A stretch of 64,000 bases of DNA, taken from Oxalobacteraceae bacterium UBA6018. GTDB lineage: Bacteria; Pseudomonadota; Gammaproteobacteria; Burkholderiales; Burkholderiaceae_D. Where the stretch lies: NCBI GenBank assembly GCA_002428015.1, contig DIZW01000056.1, positions 69,035 through 133,034 on the forward strand, read 5' to 3'. Under the pieces are notes generated by a model. It made no database searches. It worked only from the letters and a program-made list of their open reading frames with translations, and was not told the DNA's origin. The first letter of the stretch is position 1. The number at the start of each line of letters is the position of its first letter. Made by a program: the position numbers and the translations under genes. Below, piece after piece: positions 26,020 through 34,897 of this stretch.

Positions 26020-27411
26020 TTAAGCGTGCGTGGCGCTGAACGCCGGGCGGTCGATATGCCGTCCCGCGCCGCGCGCCGCGCGCAGGTCGCCCACCACATA
26101 CACCAGCTTGCCCGCCGCCAGGGTGTGGGTGTTGATGCCCTTGACCGTGCGGCCCTCGAACACGTTGAACCCGCCCTTGGAGAACTGGGTCCTGGCCGAG
26201 ATGGTGCGCGTCCCCTCAGGGTCCCAGACCACGATGTCGGCGTCCGCGCCCACCGCGATCACGCCTTTGCGCGGATACATGTTGAAGATCTGCGCCGCGT
26301 TGGTCGAGGTCACCCGCACGAATTCGCAGGGCGTCAGCCGGCCCGTGTTCACGCCCGCGTCCCACACCACCGCCATGCGCTCCTCGACCCCGCCGCAGCC
26401 GTTCGGAATCTTGGTGAAGTCGTCCTTGCCAGCCGCCTTCTGCGCGGCGCAGAAGGTGCAGTGATCGGTCGCGGTGGTGTGCAGGTTCCCGCCCTGCAGG
26501 CCGCGCCACAACGCGCCCTGGTGCTCCTTGCCGCGAAACGGAGGGCTCATCACGTGGGCGCGCGCGAACTCCTGGTCCTCGCTGGCGTACACACTGTCGT
26601 CGATGACGAGGTGGCCGGCCAGCGCCTCGCCGTACACGCGCTGGCCGCGCGCCCGCGCCCGCGTGATCGCTTCGAGCGACTCGGCGCACGACACGTGCAC
26701 GATATACACCGGCGTGCCCAGCACGCTGGCGATGGCGATGGCGCGGTTGGCCGCCTCGGCCTCGACCTCGGGCGGGCGCGAGAGCGGATGCGCGGCCGCG
26801 CCCGTGATCCCCTTGCGCAGCAGGTCCTGCTGGAGTTGGAACACCAGCTCGCCGTTCTCCGCGTGCACGGTGGGGATGGCGCCCAGTTCGAGCGCGCGCC
26901 TGAAGCTGTGCACCAGGGTCTCGTCGTCGGCCATGATGGCGTTTTTGTAGGCCATGAAGTGCTTGAAGCTGTTCACGCCATGCTCGCGCACCAGGGTACC
27001 CATCTCCGCGTGGACCGAGTCGGCCCACCAGGTCACCGCCACGTGGAAGGTGTAGTCGCCGGCCGCCTTCGCCGCCCAGCCGCGCCAGGTGTGGTAGGCA
27101 TCCAGCAGCGACTGGCGGGGGTTGGGGATGACGAAGTCCATGATGGTGGTGGTGCCGCCGGCCAGGCCCGCCGCGGTGCCCGTGAAAAAGTCATCGGCGG
27201 TGACGGTTCCCATGAAGGGCAGCTGCATGTGGGTGTGGGTGTCTATCCCGCCCGGCATGACGTACTGGCCGCCGGCGTCGATCACCGTGGCGCTGGCGGG
27301 CGCGTCGAGCTGCTCGCCGACCGCCACGATCTTGTCGCCGAAGCACAGCACATCGGCCTTGAACGCGCGGTCTGCGTTGACGACGGTGCCGCCGCGGATA
27401 ATCGTGGTCAT
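26020..27411 (-). CDS. hydA: dihydropyrimidinase
   Basis: This 463-residue metallo-amidohydrolase opens the ring of dihydrouracil or dihydrothymine. It has the metal motif DTHTHMQLP near residue 57, the FKHFMAYKN segment containing the lysine that is carboxylated to bridge the two metals, VHAENGELV and the C-terminal ADADIVVWDP strand. The length is normal for the family. It lies between the NCS1 transporter and the carbamoylase, the next enzyme in the route. Confidence 0.94.
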   Translation of the reverse strand: MTTIIRGGTVVNADRAFKADVLCFGDKIVAVGEQLDAPASATVIDAGGQYVMPGGIDTHTHMQLPFMGTVTADDFFTGTAAGLAGGTTTIMDFVIPNPRQSLLDAYHTWRGWAAKAAGDYTFHVAVTWWADSVHAEMGTLVREHGVNSFKHFMAYKNAIMADDETLVHSFRRALELGAIPTVHAENGELVFQLQQDLLRKGITGAAAHPLSRPPEVEAEAANRAIAIASVLGTPVYIVHVSCAESLEAITRARARGQRVYGEALAGHLVIDDSVYASEDQEFARAHVMSPPFRGKEHQGALWRGLQGGNLHTTATDHCTFCAAQKAAGKDDFTKIPNGCGGVEERMAVVWDAGVNTGRLTPCEFVRVTSTNAAQIFNMYPRKGVIAVGADADIVVWDPEGTRTISARTQFSKGGFNVFEGRTVKGINTHTLAAGKLVYVVGDLRAARGAGRHIDRPAFSATHA

Positions 27412-27431
27412 AAACTCTCCTGAAAATGTGT

Positions 27432-28916
27432 TTAGCCGGGCGTGGCGGGCCGCAGCGCGCCGACGGCCTTCGCCTTCATCAGCACGCCATACACCAGCGC
27501 CGAGATGGCGATGCCGACGAACCAGGCGTAGGTGTAGACGGTCTTGAAGCCCTCGCCCACGGCGCCGAAAGTGTCCGGGAAGGCGGCGTTGAGAAAGCCG
27601 GGAATATTGGGCAGCACGCCGGTGCCGAAGGCCGCCACGGCGGCCAGGTTCCAGCCGCCGGTGTAGCTATAGGCGCCGTCGGCGCGGTACAGACTGGGCA
27701 CATCGAGCTCGGTCTTGCGCACAACGTAGTAGTCGACGATCAGCACGCCGGCGATGGGGCCGAGCAGCGCTGAGTAGCCGATCAGCCAGGTGAACACGTA
27801 GCCGTGGGACGACTCGAGTATCTTCCAGGGCATCATCACGAGGGCGATGCCGGCCGTGATGTAGCCGCCGCCGCGGTAGGACACCAGGCCAGGCGCGAGC
27901 GAGGAGAAATCGTAGGCCGGTCCGACCAGGTTGGCGGCCAAATTGACGCTGACGGTATCGACCAGCAGCACCAGCAGCGCGACCAGCACGGCCGCGCCGC
28001 GCATGCGGCTGGCCAGGTCGACCGGGTCCCACAGCGCCTTGCCGTACAAGACCACGGTGGCGGAGGTGACGATCACCGCCAGCAGCGCCAGCAGGCCCAT
28101 TGGCAGCGGCAGGCCGACCGTCTGGCCGACGAGCTGGTCGCGCTGGGTCCTGGCGAAGCGGGTGAAGTCGGGGATGTTGAGCGCCAGCGTGGCCCAGAAC
28201 CCGACCATGGCGGTCAGCGAGGGCCAGAAGCTGGACCAGAACCGGCCGGCCTTGGCGCCGCCCTCGGCGAACTGGGACGGCTGGTCGAGCAGCGGCCCGA
28301 AGCCGCCGGCCTTGTTGTAGACCCAGCCAAGCAGGACGAAGCAGATCACGATCTTGAGGGGCGCGGTCCAGGTTTCGAGCTGACGGATCGCGTCCATGCC
28401 GTGTACGATGTACCAGAACTGGATCGCCCAGAACGCGAGAAAGCAAAGCAGCTGGGCGCCGTTGATGCCCAGGCCCGCGAGCGGGGCGCCGCCGATGGCG
28501 TGCCCGAGCAGCACGCCAAGCAGAGTGTAGATCATGCTGCCGCCGAACCAGGTCTGGATTCCATACCAGCCGCAGGCCACCACCGCGCGCATCAGCGCCG
28601 GCAGGCGCGCACCGACCGTGCCGAACGCCGCCCGCGCCAGCACCGCGTAGGGGATGCCGTACTTGGTGCCGGCATGGCCGATCAGCAGCATCGGCAGCAG
28701 CACGATGGCGTTGGCCAGGAACACCGTCAGCACGGCCTGGGTGGCCGACATGCCGCCTTCGATCAAGGTGGCCGACAGGGTGTAGGCCGGGATGCACATC
28801 ACCATGCCGACCCACAGCGCGGCGAAGTGGTACCAGCGCCAGGTACGCTGGGCCGGCGTGGTCGGCGCCAGGTCGGCGTTGTACAGCTGGGTGTTCCCGG
28901 ACAGGTCGTCGCTCAC
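27432..28916 (-). CDS. NCS1-family nucleobase:cation symporter
   Basis: The 494-residue transporter has about twelve hydrophobic segments and NCS1 signatures: YNADLAPTTPAQRTWRWYHF at the N-terminus, GMVMCIPAYTLSATLIEGG, and NIPDFTRFARTQRDQL. It likely imports uracil, thymine, allantoin or hydantoin; the pyrimidine operon favours uracil or thymine. GTG 28916 is preferred because GAGGAG (28926-28931) is nine bases upstream; ATG 28943 would add nine residues but lacks a ribosome site. Confidence 0.9.
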   Translation of the reverse strand: MSDDLSGNTQLYNADLAPTTPAQRTWRWYHFAALWVGMVMCIPAYTLSATLIEGGMSATQAVLTVFLANAIVLLPMLLIGHAGTKYGIPYAVLARAAFGTVGARLPALMRAVVACGWYGIQTWFGGSMIYTLLGVLLGHAIGGAPLAGLGINGAQLLCFLAFWAIQFWYIVHGMDAIRQLETWTAPLKIVICFVLLGWVYNKAGGFGPLLDQPSQFAEGGAKAGRFWSSFWPSLTAMVGFWATLALNIPDFTRFARTQRDQLVGQTVGLPLPMGLLALLAVIVTSATVVLYGKALWDPVDLASRMRGAAVLVALLVLLVDTVSVNLAANLVGPAYDFSSLAPGLVSYRGGGYITAGIALVMMPWKILESSHGYVFTWLIGYSALLGPIAGVLIVDYYVVRKTELDVPSLYRADGAYSYTGGWNLAAVAAFGTGVLPNIPGFLNAAFPDTFGAVGEGFKTVYTYAWFVGIAISALVYGVLMKAKAVGALRPATPG

Positions 28917-28954
28917 AGCGCGGTTCTCCTCAACGTGATGCATCGGTTCCAGCG

Positions 28955-30265
28955 TTAGACGGCGGCCGGTGCGGACGCGGCGTCGGCGCCGGCGTCCGCC
29001 TCGGCGCGCGGGTTGCGCGGGTCGCGCGTCCAGTTCAGGTAGGGCTTGCCGGTGTGCTGGGGCAGCATCGTGATGCAGCCCTCCACCGGGCAGGTGATCT
29101 CGCACAGGTTGCAGCCCACGCATTCGGCCTCGATGACCTGGTAGCTGCGCGCGCCGGCCGCGTCGACCAGTTGGGCGATCGACTGGTGCGAGGTGTCCTC
29201 GCAGGCGATGTAGCATTTGCCGCAGCCGATGCACTGGTCCTGGTCGATCCGCGCGATCACCTGGTAATTCATGTCGAGGTATTTCCAGTCGGTGGTGTTC
29301 GGCACCGCCTTGCCGGTGAACTCGGCGACCGTCCGGTAGCCCTGCTGGTCCATCCAGCGCGACAGGCCATCCTTCATCTCCTCGACGATGCGAAAGCCGT
29401 GCAGCATCGCGGCGGTGCACACCTGCACCGATCCGGCGCCCAGGGCGATGAACTCGGCCGCGTCGCGCCAGTTGCCGATGCCGCCGATGCCGGAGATCGG
29501 CAGGCCGCGCGTCTCGGGGTCGCGTGCGATCTCGGCCACCATGTTCAGCGCGATCGGCTTGCCCGCCGAGCCGCAATAGCCGCCGTGGGTGCTGGCATTG
29601 CCCACCACCGGGTAGGCCACCATGCGGTCAAGGTCCAGGTGGGTGATCGAGTTGATGGTGTTGATCAGCGAGACCGCGTCTGCCCCACCACGGAATGCCG
29701 CGCGCGCCGGCTGGCGCACGTCGGTGATGTTGGGGGTGAGCTTGACGATCACCGGCAGGCGCGCGTGCTTCTTGCACCAGCTGGTCACCATCTCCACGTA
29801 CTCGGGCACCTGCCCCACCGCCGCGCCCATGCCGCGCTCCGGCATGCCGTGCGGGCAGCCGAAATTGAGCTCGATGCCGTCCGCGCCGGTCGCCTCGACC
29901 TTGGGCAGGATGGCGGCCCACAGCGCCTCCTCGCAGGGCAGCATCAGCGAGACGATCAGGGCGCGGTCGGGCCAGGCGCGCTTGACCGCGGCGATCTCGG
30001 CCAGGTTGATCTCCAGGCTGCGGTCGGTGATCAGTTCGATGTTGTTAAAGCCGATCACCTCGCGGTTCTTGCCGTAATGCGCGGAGTAGCGCGACGATAC
30101 GTTCACCGCGGGCGGGTCCTCGCCCAGGGTCTTCCACACCACCCCGCCCCACCCTGCCTCGAACGCGCGCACCACGTTGTAGGCCTTGTCGGTGGGCGGC
30201 GCGGAGGCGAGCCAGAACGGATTGGGCGCCTTGATGCCGCAAAATTCGATGCTCAGATCGGCCAT
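28955..30265 (-). CDS. preA: NAD-dependent dihydropyrimidine dehydrogenase subunit PreA
   Basis: PreA is the pyrimidine-reducing subunit that converts uracil and thymine to the 5,6-dihydro forms. The 436-residue protein has an FMN-binding TIM barrel (FCGIKAPNPFWLASAPPTDK, FGCPHGMPERGMG with the catalytic-region Cys) and two C-terminal 4Fe-4S clusters, CIGCGKCYIACE and CVGCNLCEITCPVEGC. An Ala/Pro-rich tail follows. ATG 30265 is four bases downstream of the preT stop. It continues the preT-preA pair and precedes the transporter. Confidence 0.95.
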   Translation of the reverse strand: MADLSIEFCGIKAPNPFWLASAPPTDKAYNVVRAFEAGWGGVVWKTLGEDPPAVNVSSRYSAHYGKNREVIGFNNIELITDRSLEINLAEIAAVKRAWPDRALIVSLMLPCEEALWAAILPKVEATGADGIELNFGCPHGMPERGMGAAVGQVPEYVEMVTSWCKKHARLPVIVKLTPNITDVRQPARAAFRGGADAVSLINTINSITHLDLDRMVAYPVVGNASTHGGYCGSAGKPIALNMVAEIARDPETRGLPISGIGGIGNWRDAAEFIALGAGSVQVCTAAMLHGFRIVEEMKDGLSRWMDQQGYRTVAEFTGKAVPNTTDWKYLDMNYQVIARIDQDQCIGCGKCYIACEDTSHQSIAQLVDAAGARSYQVIEAECVGCNLCEITCPVEGCITMLPQHTGKPYLNWTRDPRNPRAEADAGADAASAPAAV

Positions 30266-30269
30266 GATG

Positions 30270-31634
30270 TCAGCTCCCGCGGCTGGATTGAATGTCGTGA
30301 TGGATGGCGATCGCGGCCAGCTTGCCATGCTGGACCGCCTGCACCGTCAGGTCCAGGCCCGGCGCCACGCAGTCGCCGCCGGCGTACACGCCCGCCAGCA
30401 CGGTGCGCAATGCCGCGTCGACGTGGATCCTGTCGCCGCCCTGGGTCAGGCCCTGGGCCATCGGTTCGGCCAGCGCGGCCGGATCGAAGGCCTGGCCGAT
30501 GGCCTTGAAGACCGCGTCGGCCGCGATCTCGATGAAGGCGCCGGTGCCGTGCAAGGCGCCGTCCAACATGCGGGTCTCCTCGAAGCGCATGCCGCGCACC
30601 CGGCCGGCGTCGTCCAGCAGCACTTCCAGCGGCGCGGCCCAGGTCCGGATGCGCACCTGGTTGTGCTTGGCGATGTCCTGTTCGTGGTGCGTGGCCGTCA
30701 TCGACTGCGCACCACGGCGGTACACCACCGTCACGTCCTCGGCGCCCAGGCGCTTGATCTGCACCGCCATGTCGATGGCGGTGTTGCCGCCGCCGATGAC
30801 GAGGGCGCGGCGCGGCACCGGCAACTGGGACAGGTCGCTGGCCTGGCGCAGCGCGGCGATGTAGTCCACCGCCGCCATCAGGCCGGGCGCGTGCTCGCCG
30901 GTGAGGCCCAGCTGGCGGCTGGCGTTCAGGCCGATCCCGAGGAACACCGCGTCGTACTGGGCGTGCAGGTCGGCCAGGTGCAGGTTGGCGCCGAGGGTGA
31001 AGCCGTGGCGGATCTGGATGCCGCCGATCCCGAGCAGGAAGGCGACTTCGCGCTGGGCCACGTCGCCCGGCAGCTTGTACCTGGCGATGCCGTATTCATT
31101 GAGCCCGCCCGGCTTCTCGCGCGACTCGAACACGACCACGTCGTTGCCCAGCATGGCCAGGCGGTGGGCGCAGGCCAGGCCGGCCGGGCCCGCGCCGACC
31201 ACCGCGATCACCTTGCCGGTGGCGGCGGCGCGTTCAAACGGATGGCCGTCGAAGCTGGCGTGATCGAGCGCGTAGCGCTGCAGCAGGCCGATCTTGACGG
31301 GATCGCCTTCGGCGTCGTGATTGCGCACGCAGGCGTCTTCGCACAGGATCTCGGTGGGGCACACGCGCGCGCAGGCCGCGCCCAGGATGTTCTGCTTGAG
31401 GATGCCGACGGCGGCGCCGTTGATGTTCTCGTTGTGCAGATTGCGGATGAAGCCGGCCACGTCGATCCCGGTGGGGCAGATGCGCGTGCATGGCGCGTCG
31501 TAGCAGTACAGGCAGCGCGCGCTTTCGATGGCGGCCTGGCGCGCCGTCAGCGGCGGCGCCAGATCGGTGAACTGTTCGGCCAGCTCCTCGTGCGTGGCCG
31601 CCGTGGGCGGCAGGTGCTTGAGAGATTCGATCAT
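30270..31634 (-). CDS. preT: NAD-dependent dihydropyrimidine dehydrogenase subunit PreT
   Basis: PreT passes electrons from NADH to PreA. The 454-residue protein has N-terminal iron-sulfur cysteines (CLYCYDAPCTRICPTGIDV, CARVCPTEILCEDAC), then two dinucleotide folds, VVGAGPAGLACAHRLA for FAD and ALVIGGGNTAIDMA for NAD. This is the glutamate-synthase beta-subunit type arrangement. It begins 81 bases after mmsA, across a perfect 20-bp palindrome. Confidence 0.94.
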   Translation of the reverse strand: MIESLKHLPPTAATHEELAEQFTDLAPPLTARQAAIESARCLYCYDAPCTRICPTGIDVAGFIRNLHNENINGAAVGILKQNILGAACARVCPTEILCEDACVRNHDAEGDPVKIGLLQRYALDHASFDGHPFERAAATGKVIAVVGAGPAGLACAHRLAMLGNDVVVFESREKPGGLNEYGIARYKLPGDVAQREVAFLLGIGGIQIRHGFTLGANLHLADLHAQYDAVFLGIGLNASRQLGLTGEHAPGLMAAVDYIAALRQASDLSQLPVPRRALVIGGGNTAIDMAVQIKRLGAEDVTVVYRRGAQSMTATHHEQDIAKHNQVRIRTWAAPLEVLLDDAGRVRGMRFEETRMLDGALHGTGAFIEIAADAVFKAIGQAFDPAALAEPMAQGLTQGGDRIHVDAALRTVLAGVYAGGDCVAPGLDLTVQAVQHGKLAAIAIHHDIQSSRGS

Positions 31635-31696
31635 GGTTCACCCCCGGTTTGGTTTGGGTCACACCAGCACATCCATCCTGCCGTTCGCACGGCTGC

Positions 31697-31716
31697 GGCG
31701 CTGCCGCGGCAGCGCC
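31697..31716 (-). promoter_or_regulatory. perfect 20-bp palindrome between mmsA and preT
   Basis: GGCGCTGCCG is followed at once by its reverse complement, overlapping the last base of the mmsA stop codon. On RNA it would fold into a stable GC hairpin. No T-run follows, so partial termination or mRNA processing between the two operon halves is possible. Confidence 0.4.
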
Positions 31717-33218
31717 TACTTCATCTGCGGGAATGCAAATTCCGCGCCAGCGCTGGCGGTGTTCGGCCAGCGCTGCATCACCGCCTTGTGCCGCGTGTAG
31801 AAGCGCACCCCTTCCGGCCCGTAGGCGTGGTGGTCGCCGAACATGCTGCGCTTCCAGCCGCCGAAACTGTTGAACGCCATCGGCACCGGCAACGGCACGT
31901 TCACGCCCACCATGCCGACCTGGATCTGGCGCACGAACTCGCGCGCGGTGCCGCCGTCGCGCGTGAAGATGGCCACGCCGTTGCCATACTCGTTGGCGTT
32001 GATCAGGGTCACCGCGCTGGCCACGTCGGGCGCGCGCAGCATGCACAGCACCGGCCCGAAAATCTCCTGCTGGTAGATGCTCATGTCCGGCGTGACGTGG
32101 TCGAACAGGCTACCGCCCAGGAAGAAGCCTTCCTCGCTCCCGGCCACCTTGCAGTCGCGTCCATCGACCAGCAGGGTGGCGCCCTGCTCCACGCCCTCGC
32201 CGATCAGCCGTTCGATGCGTTCCTTGGCCTGGCGCGTCACCACCGGCCCCATCTCGGAACCGGCCGCCATGCCGTCGCCGATCTTCAGCGCGGCGGTACG
32301 TTCGGCCAGCGCGGCGGCCAGGCGGTCGCCCGAATCGCCCACCGCCACCACCACCGAAATGGCCATGCAGCGCTCGCCCGCCGAGCCGAAGGCGGCGCCC
32401 ATGAGCGCGTCCACGGCCATGTCCATGTCGGCGTCGGGCATGACCACCATGTGGTTCTTGGCACCGCCGAGCGCCTGCACCCGCTTGCCGGCGGCGCTGC
32501 CGCGCGCGTAGATGTATTCGGCGATCGGGGTCGAGCCGACGAAGCTGATCGCCTGCACGTCGCGGTGGTCGAGCAGCGCGTCGACGGCCAGCTTGTCGCC
32601 CTGGACCACGTTGAACACGCCGTCCGGCAGGCCGGCCTGCTGCAGCAGGCGCGCGTGCAGCAGCGACGCCGACGGGTCGCGTTCGGACGGCTTGAGCACG
32701 AAGGCGTTGCCGCACGCGAGCGCCACCGGGAACATCCACATCGGCACCATGACCGGGAAGTTAAACGGCGTGATGCCGGCCACCACGCCGAGCGGCTGGC
32801 GCATCGACCAGGCGTCGATGCCGCGCGCGATCTGCTCGGTGTATTCGCCCTTGAGCAGCTGCGGTATGCCGACCGCGAATTCGACCACTTCGAGCCCGCG
32901 CGCCACCTCGCCCTGTGCGTCCGAGAAGGTCTTGCCATGCTCGCGCGTGACCATCGCGGCGAAATCGTCCGCGTGCTCCTGGCACAGCTGCAGGTAGCGC
33001 ATCAGCACCCGGGCGCGCGCCGGCGCCGGGGTGGCGGCCCAGGCCGGAAAGGCGGCCCCCGCCGCGGCCACGGCCGTGTCGACCTCGGCGGCGGTGGCCA
33101 GCGCCACCCGCGCGCACGGGCTGCCCAGGGCCGGGTTGTAGACGTCGGCGTAGCGCCCGCCCGTGGTGTCGACCCGGGCGCCGTTGATGAAGTGGGTGAT
33201 GGTGTCGAGATCGGCCAT
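31716..33218 (-). CDS. mmsA: CoA-acylating (methyl)malonate-semialdehyde dehydrogenase
   Basis: The 500-residue aldehyde dehydrogenase converts malonate semialdehyde (from beta-alanine) or methylmalonate semialdehyde (from thymine or valine) to acetyl- or propionyl-CoA. It starts MADLDTITHFINGARVDTTG and has GITPFNFPVMVPMWMFPVAL, FVGSTPIAEYIY and the catalytic Cys in GSAGERCMAIS. Family length is about 500. It follows the aminotransferase by four bases, which supports a role in beta-alanine disposal. Confidence 0.93.
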   Translation of the reverse strand: MADLDTITHFINGARVDTTGGRYADVYNPALGSPCARVALATAAEVDTAVAAAGAAFPAWAATPAPARARVLMRYLQLCQEHADDFAAMVTREHGKTFSDAQGEVARGLEVVEFAVGIPQLLKGEYTEQIARGIDAWSMRQPLGVVAGITPFNFPVMVPMWMFPVALACGNAFVLKPSERDPSASLLHARLLQQAGLPDGVFNVVQGDKLAVDALLDHRDVQAISFVGSTPIAEYIYARGSAAGKRVQALGGAKNHMVVMPDADMDMAVDALMGAAFGSAGERCMAISVVVAVGDSGDRLAAALAERTAALKIGDGMAAGSEMGPVVTRQAKERIERLIGEGVEQGATLLVDGRDCKVAGSEEGFFLGGSLFDHVTPDMSIYQQEIFGPVLCMLRAPDVASAVTLINANEYGNGVAIFTRDGGTAREFVRQIQVGMVGVNVPLPVPMAFNSFGGWKRSMFGDHHAYGPEGVRFYTRHKAVMQRWPNTASAGAEFAFPQMK

Positions 33219-33222
33219 GATG

Positions 33223-34539
33223 TCAGTCCAGGTTCTTCAGCACGGTGGCGAGCTTGGCGAACAGTTCGTCCACATGCTTCTTCTCGATCACCAGCGGCGG
33301 CGAGAGCGCGATGGTGTCGCCGGTGGTGCGGATCAGGATGCCGTCGGCGAAAGCCTGCTTGAAGGCGCTGAAGGCGCGCGCGCCCGGCTTGCCGGGAATC
33401 GGCGCCAGCTCGATGCCGGCGATCAGGCCGATGGTGCGGATGTCGATCACATGCGGCAGGCCCTTGAGCGAATGCACGGCGTCGGCCCAGTACTCCTGCA
33501 TTGCAGCGGCCTGCCCGATGAGGTCCTGTTCCTGAAATACCTCGAGCGTGGCCAGCGCTGCCGCGCAGGCCACCGGGTGGCCCGAATAGGTATAGCCGTG
33601 GAATAGCTCGATGCCGGGCGGCGCGTCCATGAAGGCGTCGTGGATATGCCGTTTGGTGAACACCGCGCCCATCGGGATGGTGCCGTTGGTGAGGCCCTTG
33701 GCGCAGGTGACGATGTCCGGCTCGACGTCGAAATAATCGAAGGCGAACGGCGTGGCCAGGCGCCCGAAGCCGGTGATCACCTCGTCGAAAATGAGCAGGA
33801 TGCCGTGCCGGGTGCACAGCTCGCGCAGGCGCTGCAGATAGCCCTTGGGCGGAATGAGCACGCCGGTGGAGCCGGCCACCGGCTCGACGATCACGGCGGC
33901 GATGGTGGACACGTCGTGCAGCGCGATGATGCGTTCGAGTTCGTCGGCCAGGTTGGCGCCGTGCTCAGGCTCGCCGCGCGAGAAGGCGTTCTTCTCCAGA
34001 TCGTGGGTGTGCGGCAGGTGGTCCACGCCCGGCAGCATGGGGCCGAAATTGCGCCGGTTGGTCGCGATGCCGCCGACCGAGATGCCGCCGAAGCCGACCC
34101 CGTGGTAGCCGCGCTCGCGCCCGATCAGGCGGGTGCGCTGGCCCTCGCCCTGCGCGCGGTGATAGGCCAGCGCGATCTTGAGCGCGGTATCGACGGCCTC
34201 GGAGCCGGAATTGGTGTAGAACACGTGGCCGAACTTGTGGCTGGTGTAGTCCATGAGCCGGTCGGCCAGCTCAAAGGCGGCCGGGTGGCCCATCTGGAAG
34301 GTCGGCGCGAAGTCGAGCTGGCCGACCATTTCGCGCACGGCGCTGACGATTTTTGGCTGTGCGTGGCCGCAAGGCACGCACCACAGTCCGGCGGTACCGT
34401 CGAGCACTTGATTGCCGTCCACGTCACGGTAGTACATGCCTTCCGCCGACACCAGCAGGCGTGGATGGGCTTTGAAGTCGCGGTTGTTCGTAAATGGCAT
34501 CCAGAACGACGACATGGATGCGGGTTTGGACTCGTTCAT
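33223..34539 (-). CDS. class III aminotransferase, probably beta-alanine:pyruvate
   Basis: The 438-residue PLP enzyme likely removes the amino group of beta-alanine to give malonate semialdehyde. It starts MNESKPASMSSFWMPFTNNR and has YTNSGSEAVDTALK, the PLP aspartate in LIFDEVITGFGR, and the Schiff-base lysine in CAKGLTNGTIPMGAV. GGAG lies just before ATG 34539. It is the first gene of the pyrimidine operon, and the following genes supply its substrate and remove its product. Other omega-amino acids could also be substrates. Confidence 0.9.
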   Translation of the reverse strand: MNESKPASMSSFWMPFTNNRDFKAHPRLLVSAEGMYYRDVDGNQVLDGTAGLWCVPCGHAQPKIVSAVREMVGQLDFAPTFQMGHPAAFELADRLMDYTSHKFGHVFYTNSGSEAVDTALKIALAYHRAQGEGQRTRLIGRERGYHGVGFGGISVGGIATNRRNFGPMLPGVDHLPHTHDLEKNAFSRGEPEHGANLADELERIIALHDVSTIAAVIVEPVAGSTGVLIPPKGYLQRLRELCTRHGILLIFDEVITGFGRLATPFAFDYFDVEPDIVTCAKGLTNGTIPMGAVFTKRHIHDAFMDAPPGIELFHGYTYSGHPVACAAALATLEVFQEQDLIGQAAAMQEYWADAVHSLKGLPHVIDIRTIGLIAGIELAPIPGKPGARAFSAFKQAFADGILIRTTGDTIALSPPLVIEKKHVDELFAKLATVLKNLD

Positions 34540-34573
34540 ACGGTCTCCAAGATTTTTACAACCAAAAAAATTA

Positions 34574-34589
34574 TTTACCAGTTGGCAAA
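34574..34589. promoter_or_regulatory. RutR-like operator palindrome
   Basis: TTTACCAGTTGGCAAA is an imperfect 16-bp palindrome with arms TTT.CCA and TGG.AAA. It agrees at most positions with the Escherichia coli RutR site TTGACCAnnTGGTCAA as I recall it. It lies 35 bases before the aminotransferase start, inside a possible TTGAAT-18-TAAATA promoter on the reverse strand. The rest of 34540-34897 is an A/T-rich divergent promoter region where I see no other feature. Confidence 0.5.
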
Positions 34590-34897
34590 ATCGTGATTCA
34601 ATCGACGTCAATGGTTCCACTATGGCACATATATACGAATCGCAACACTCGTCCACGGTGCCGTGGCGAAAACAATACAGTCTTGCCGGGCGCGGCCAGT
34701 AATGCGGCACGAAGGGCAAGGATGGGGCCGGCGACATCACGCTAGGATTGTGGCAGCGATCTGGACTTTGGTAAACGCGCACACGCGGCGCGAGGAAACG
34801 TTATGCGTCTGATGCGACGTTGCGCAAGCAAACTACCCCCTGGCGCGGCCGCGCGGCGCCCGCAAGCGCCGGCGCCCGCATCGCGTTCAAGGATGCC

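Noticed and set aside
27432..29576. Single 714-residue protein covering the transporter and part of preA
   Set aside because: The upstream third is an out-of-phase reading of preA. The transporter has its own ribosome site and start at 28916.
30186..33362. 1058-codon open frame on the plus strand
   Set aside because: It lies antisense to preT and mmsA, is rich in His, Arg, Gly and Ala, and has no domain-like motifs. High GC makes such antisense frames common here.
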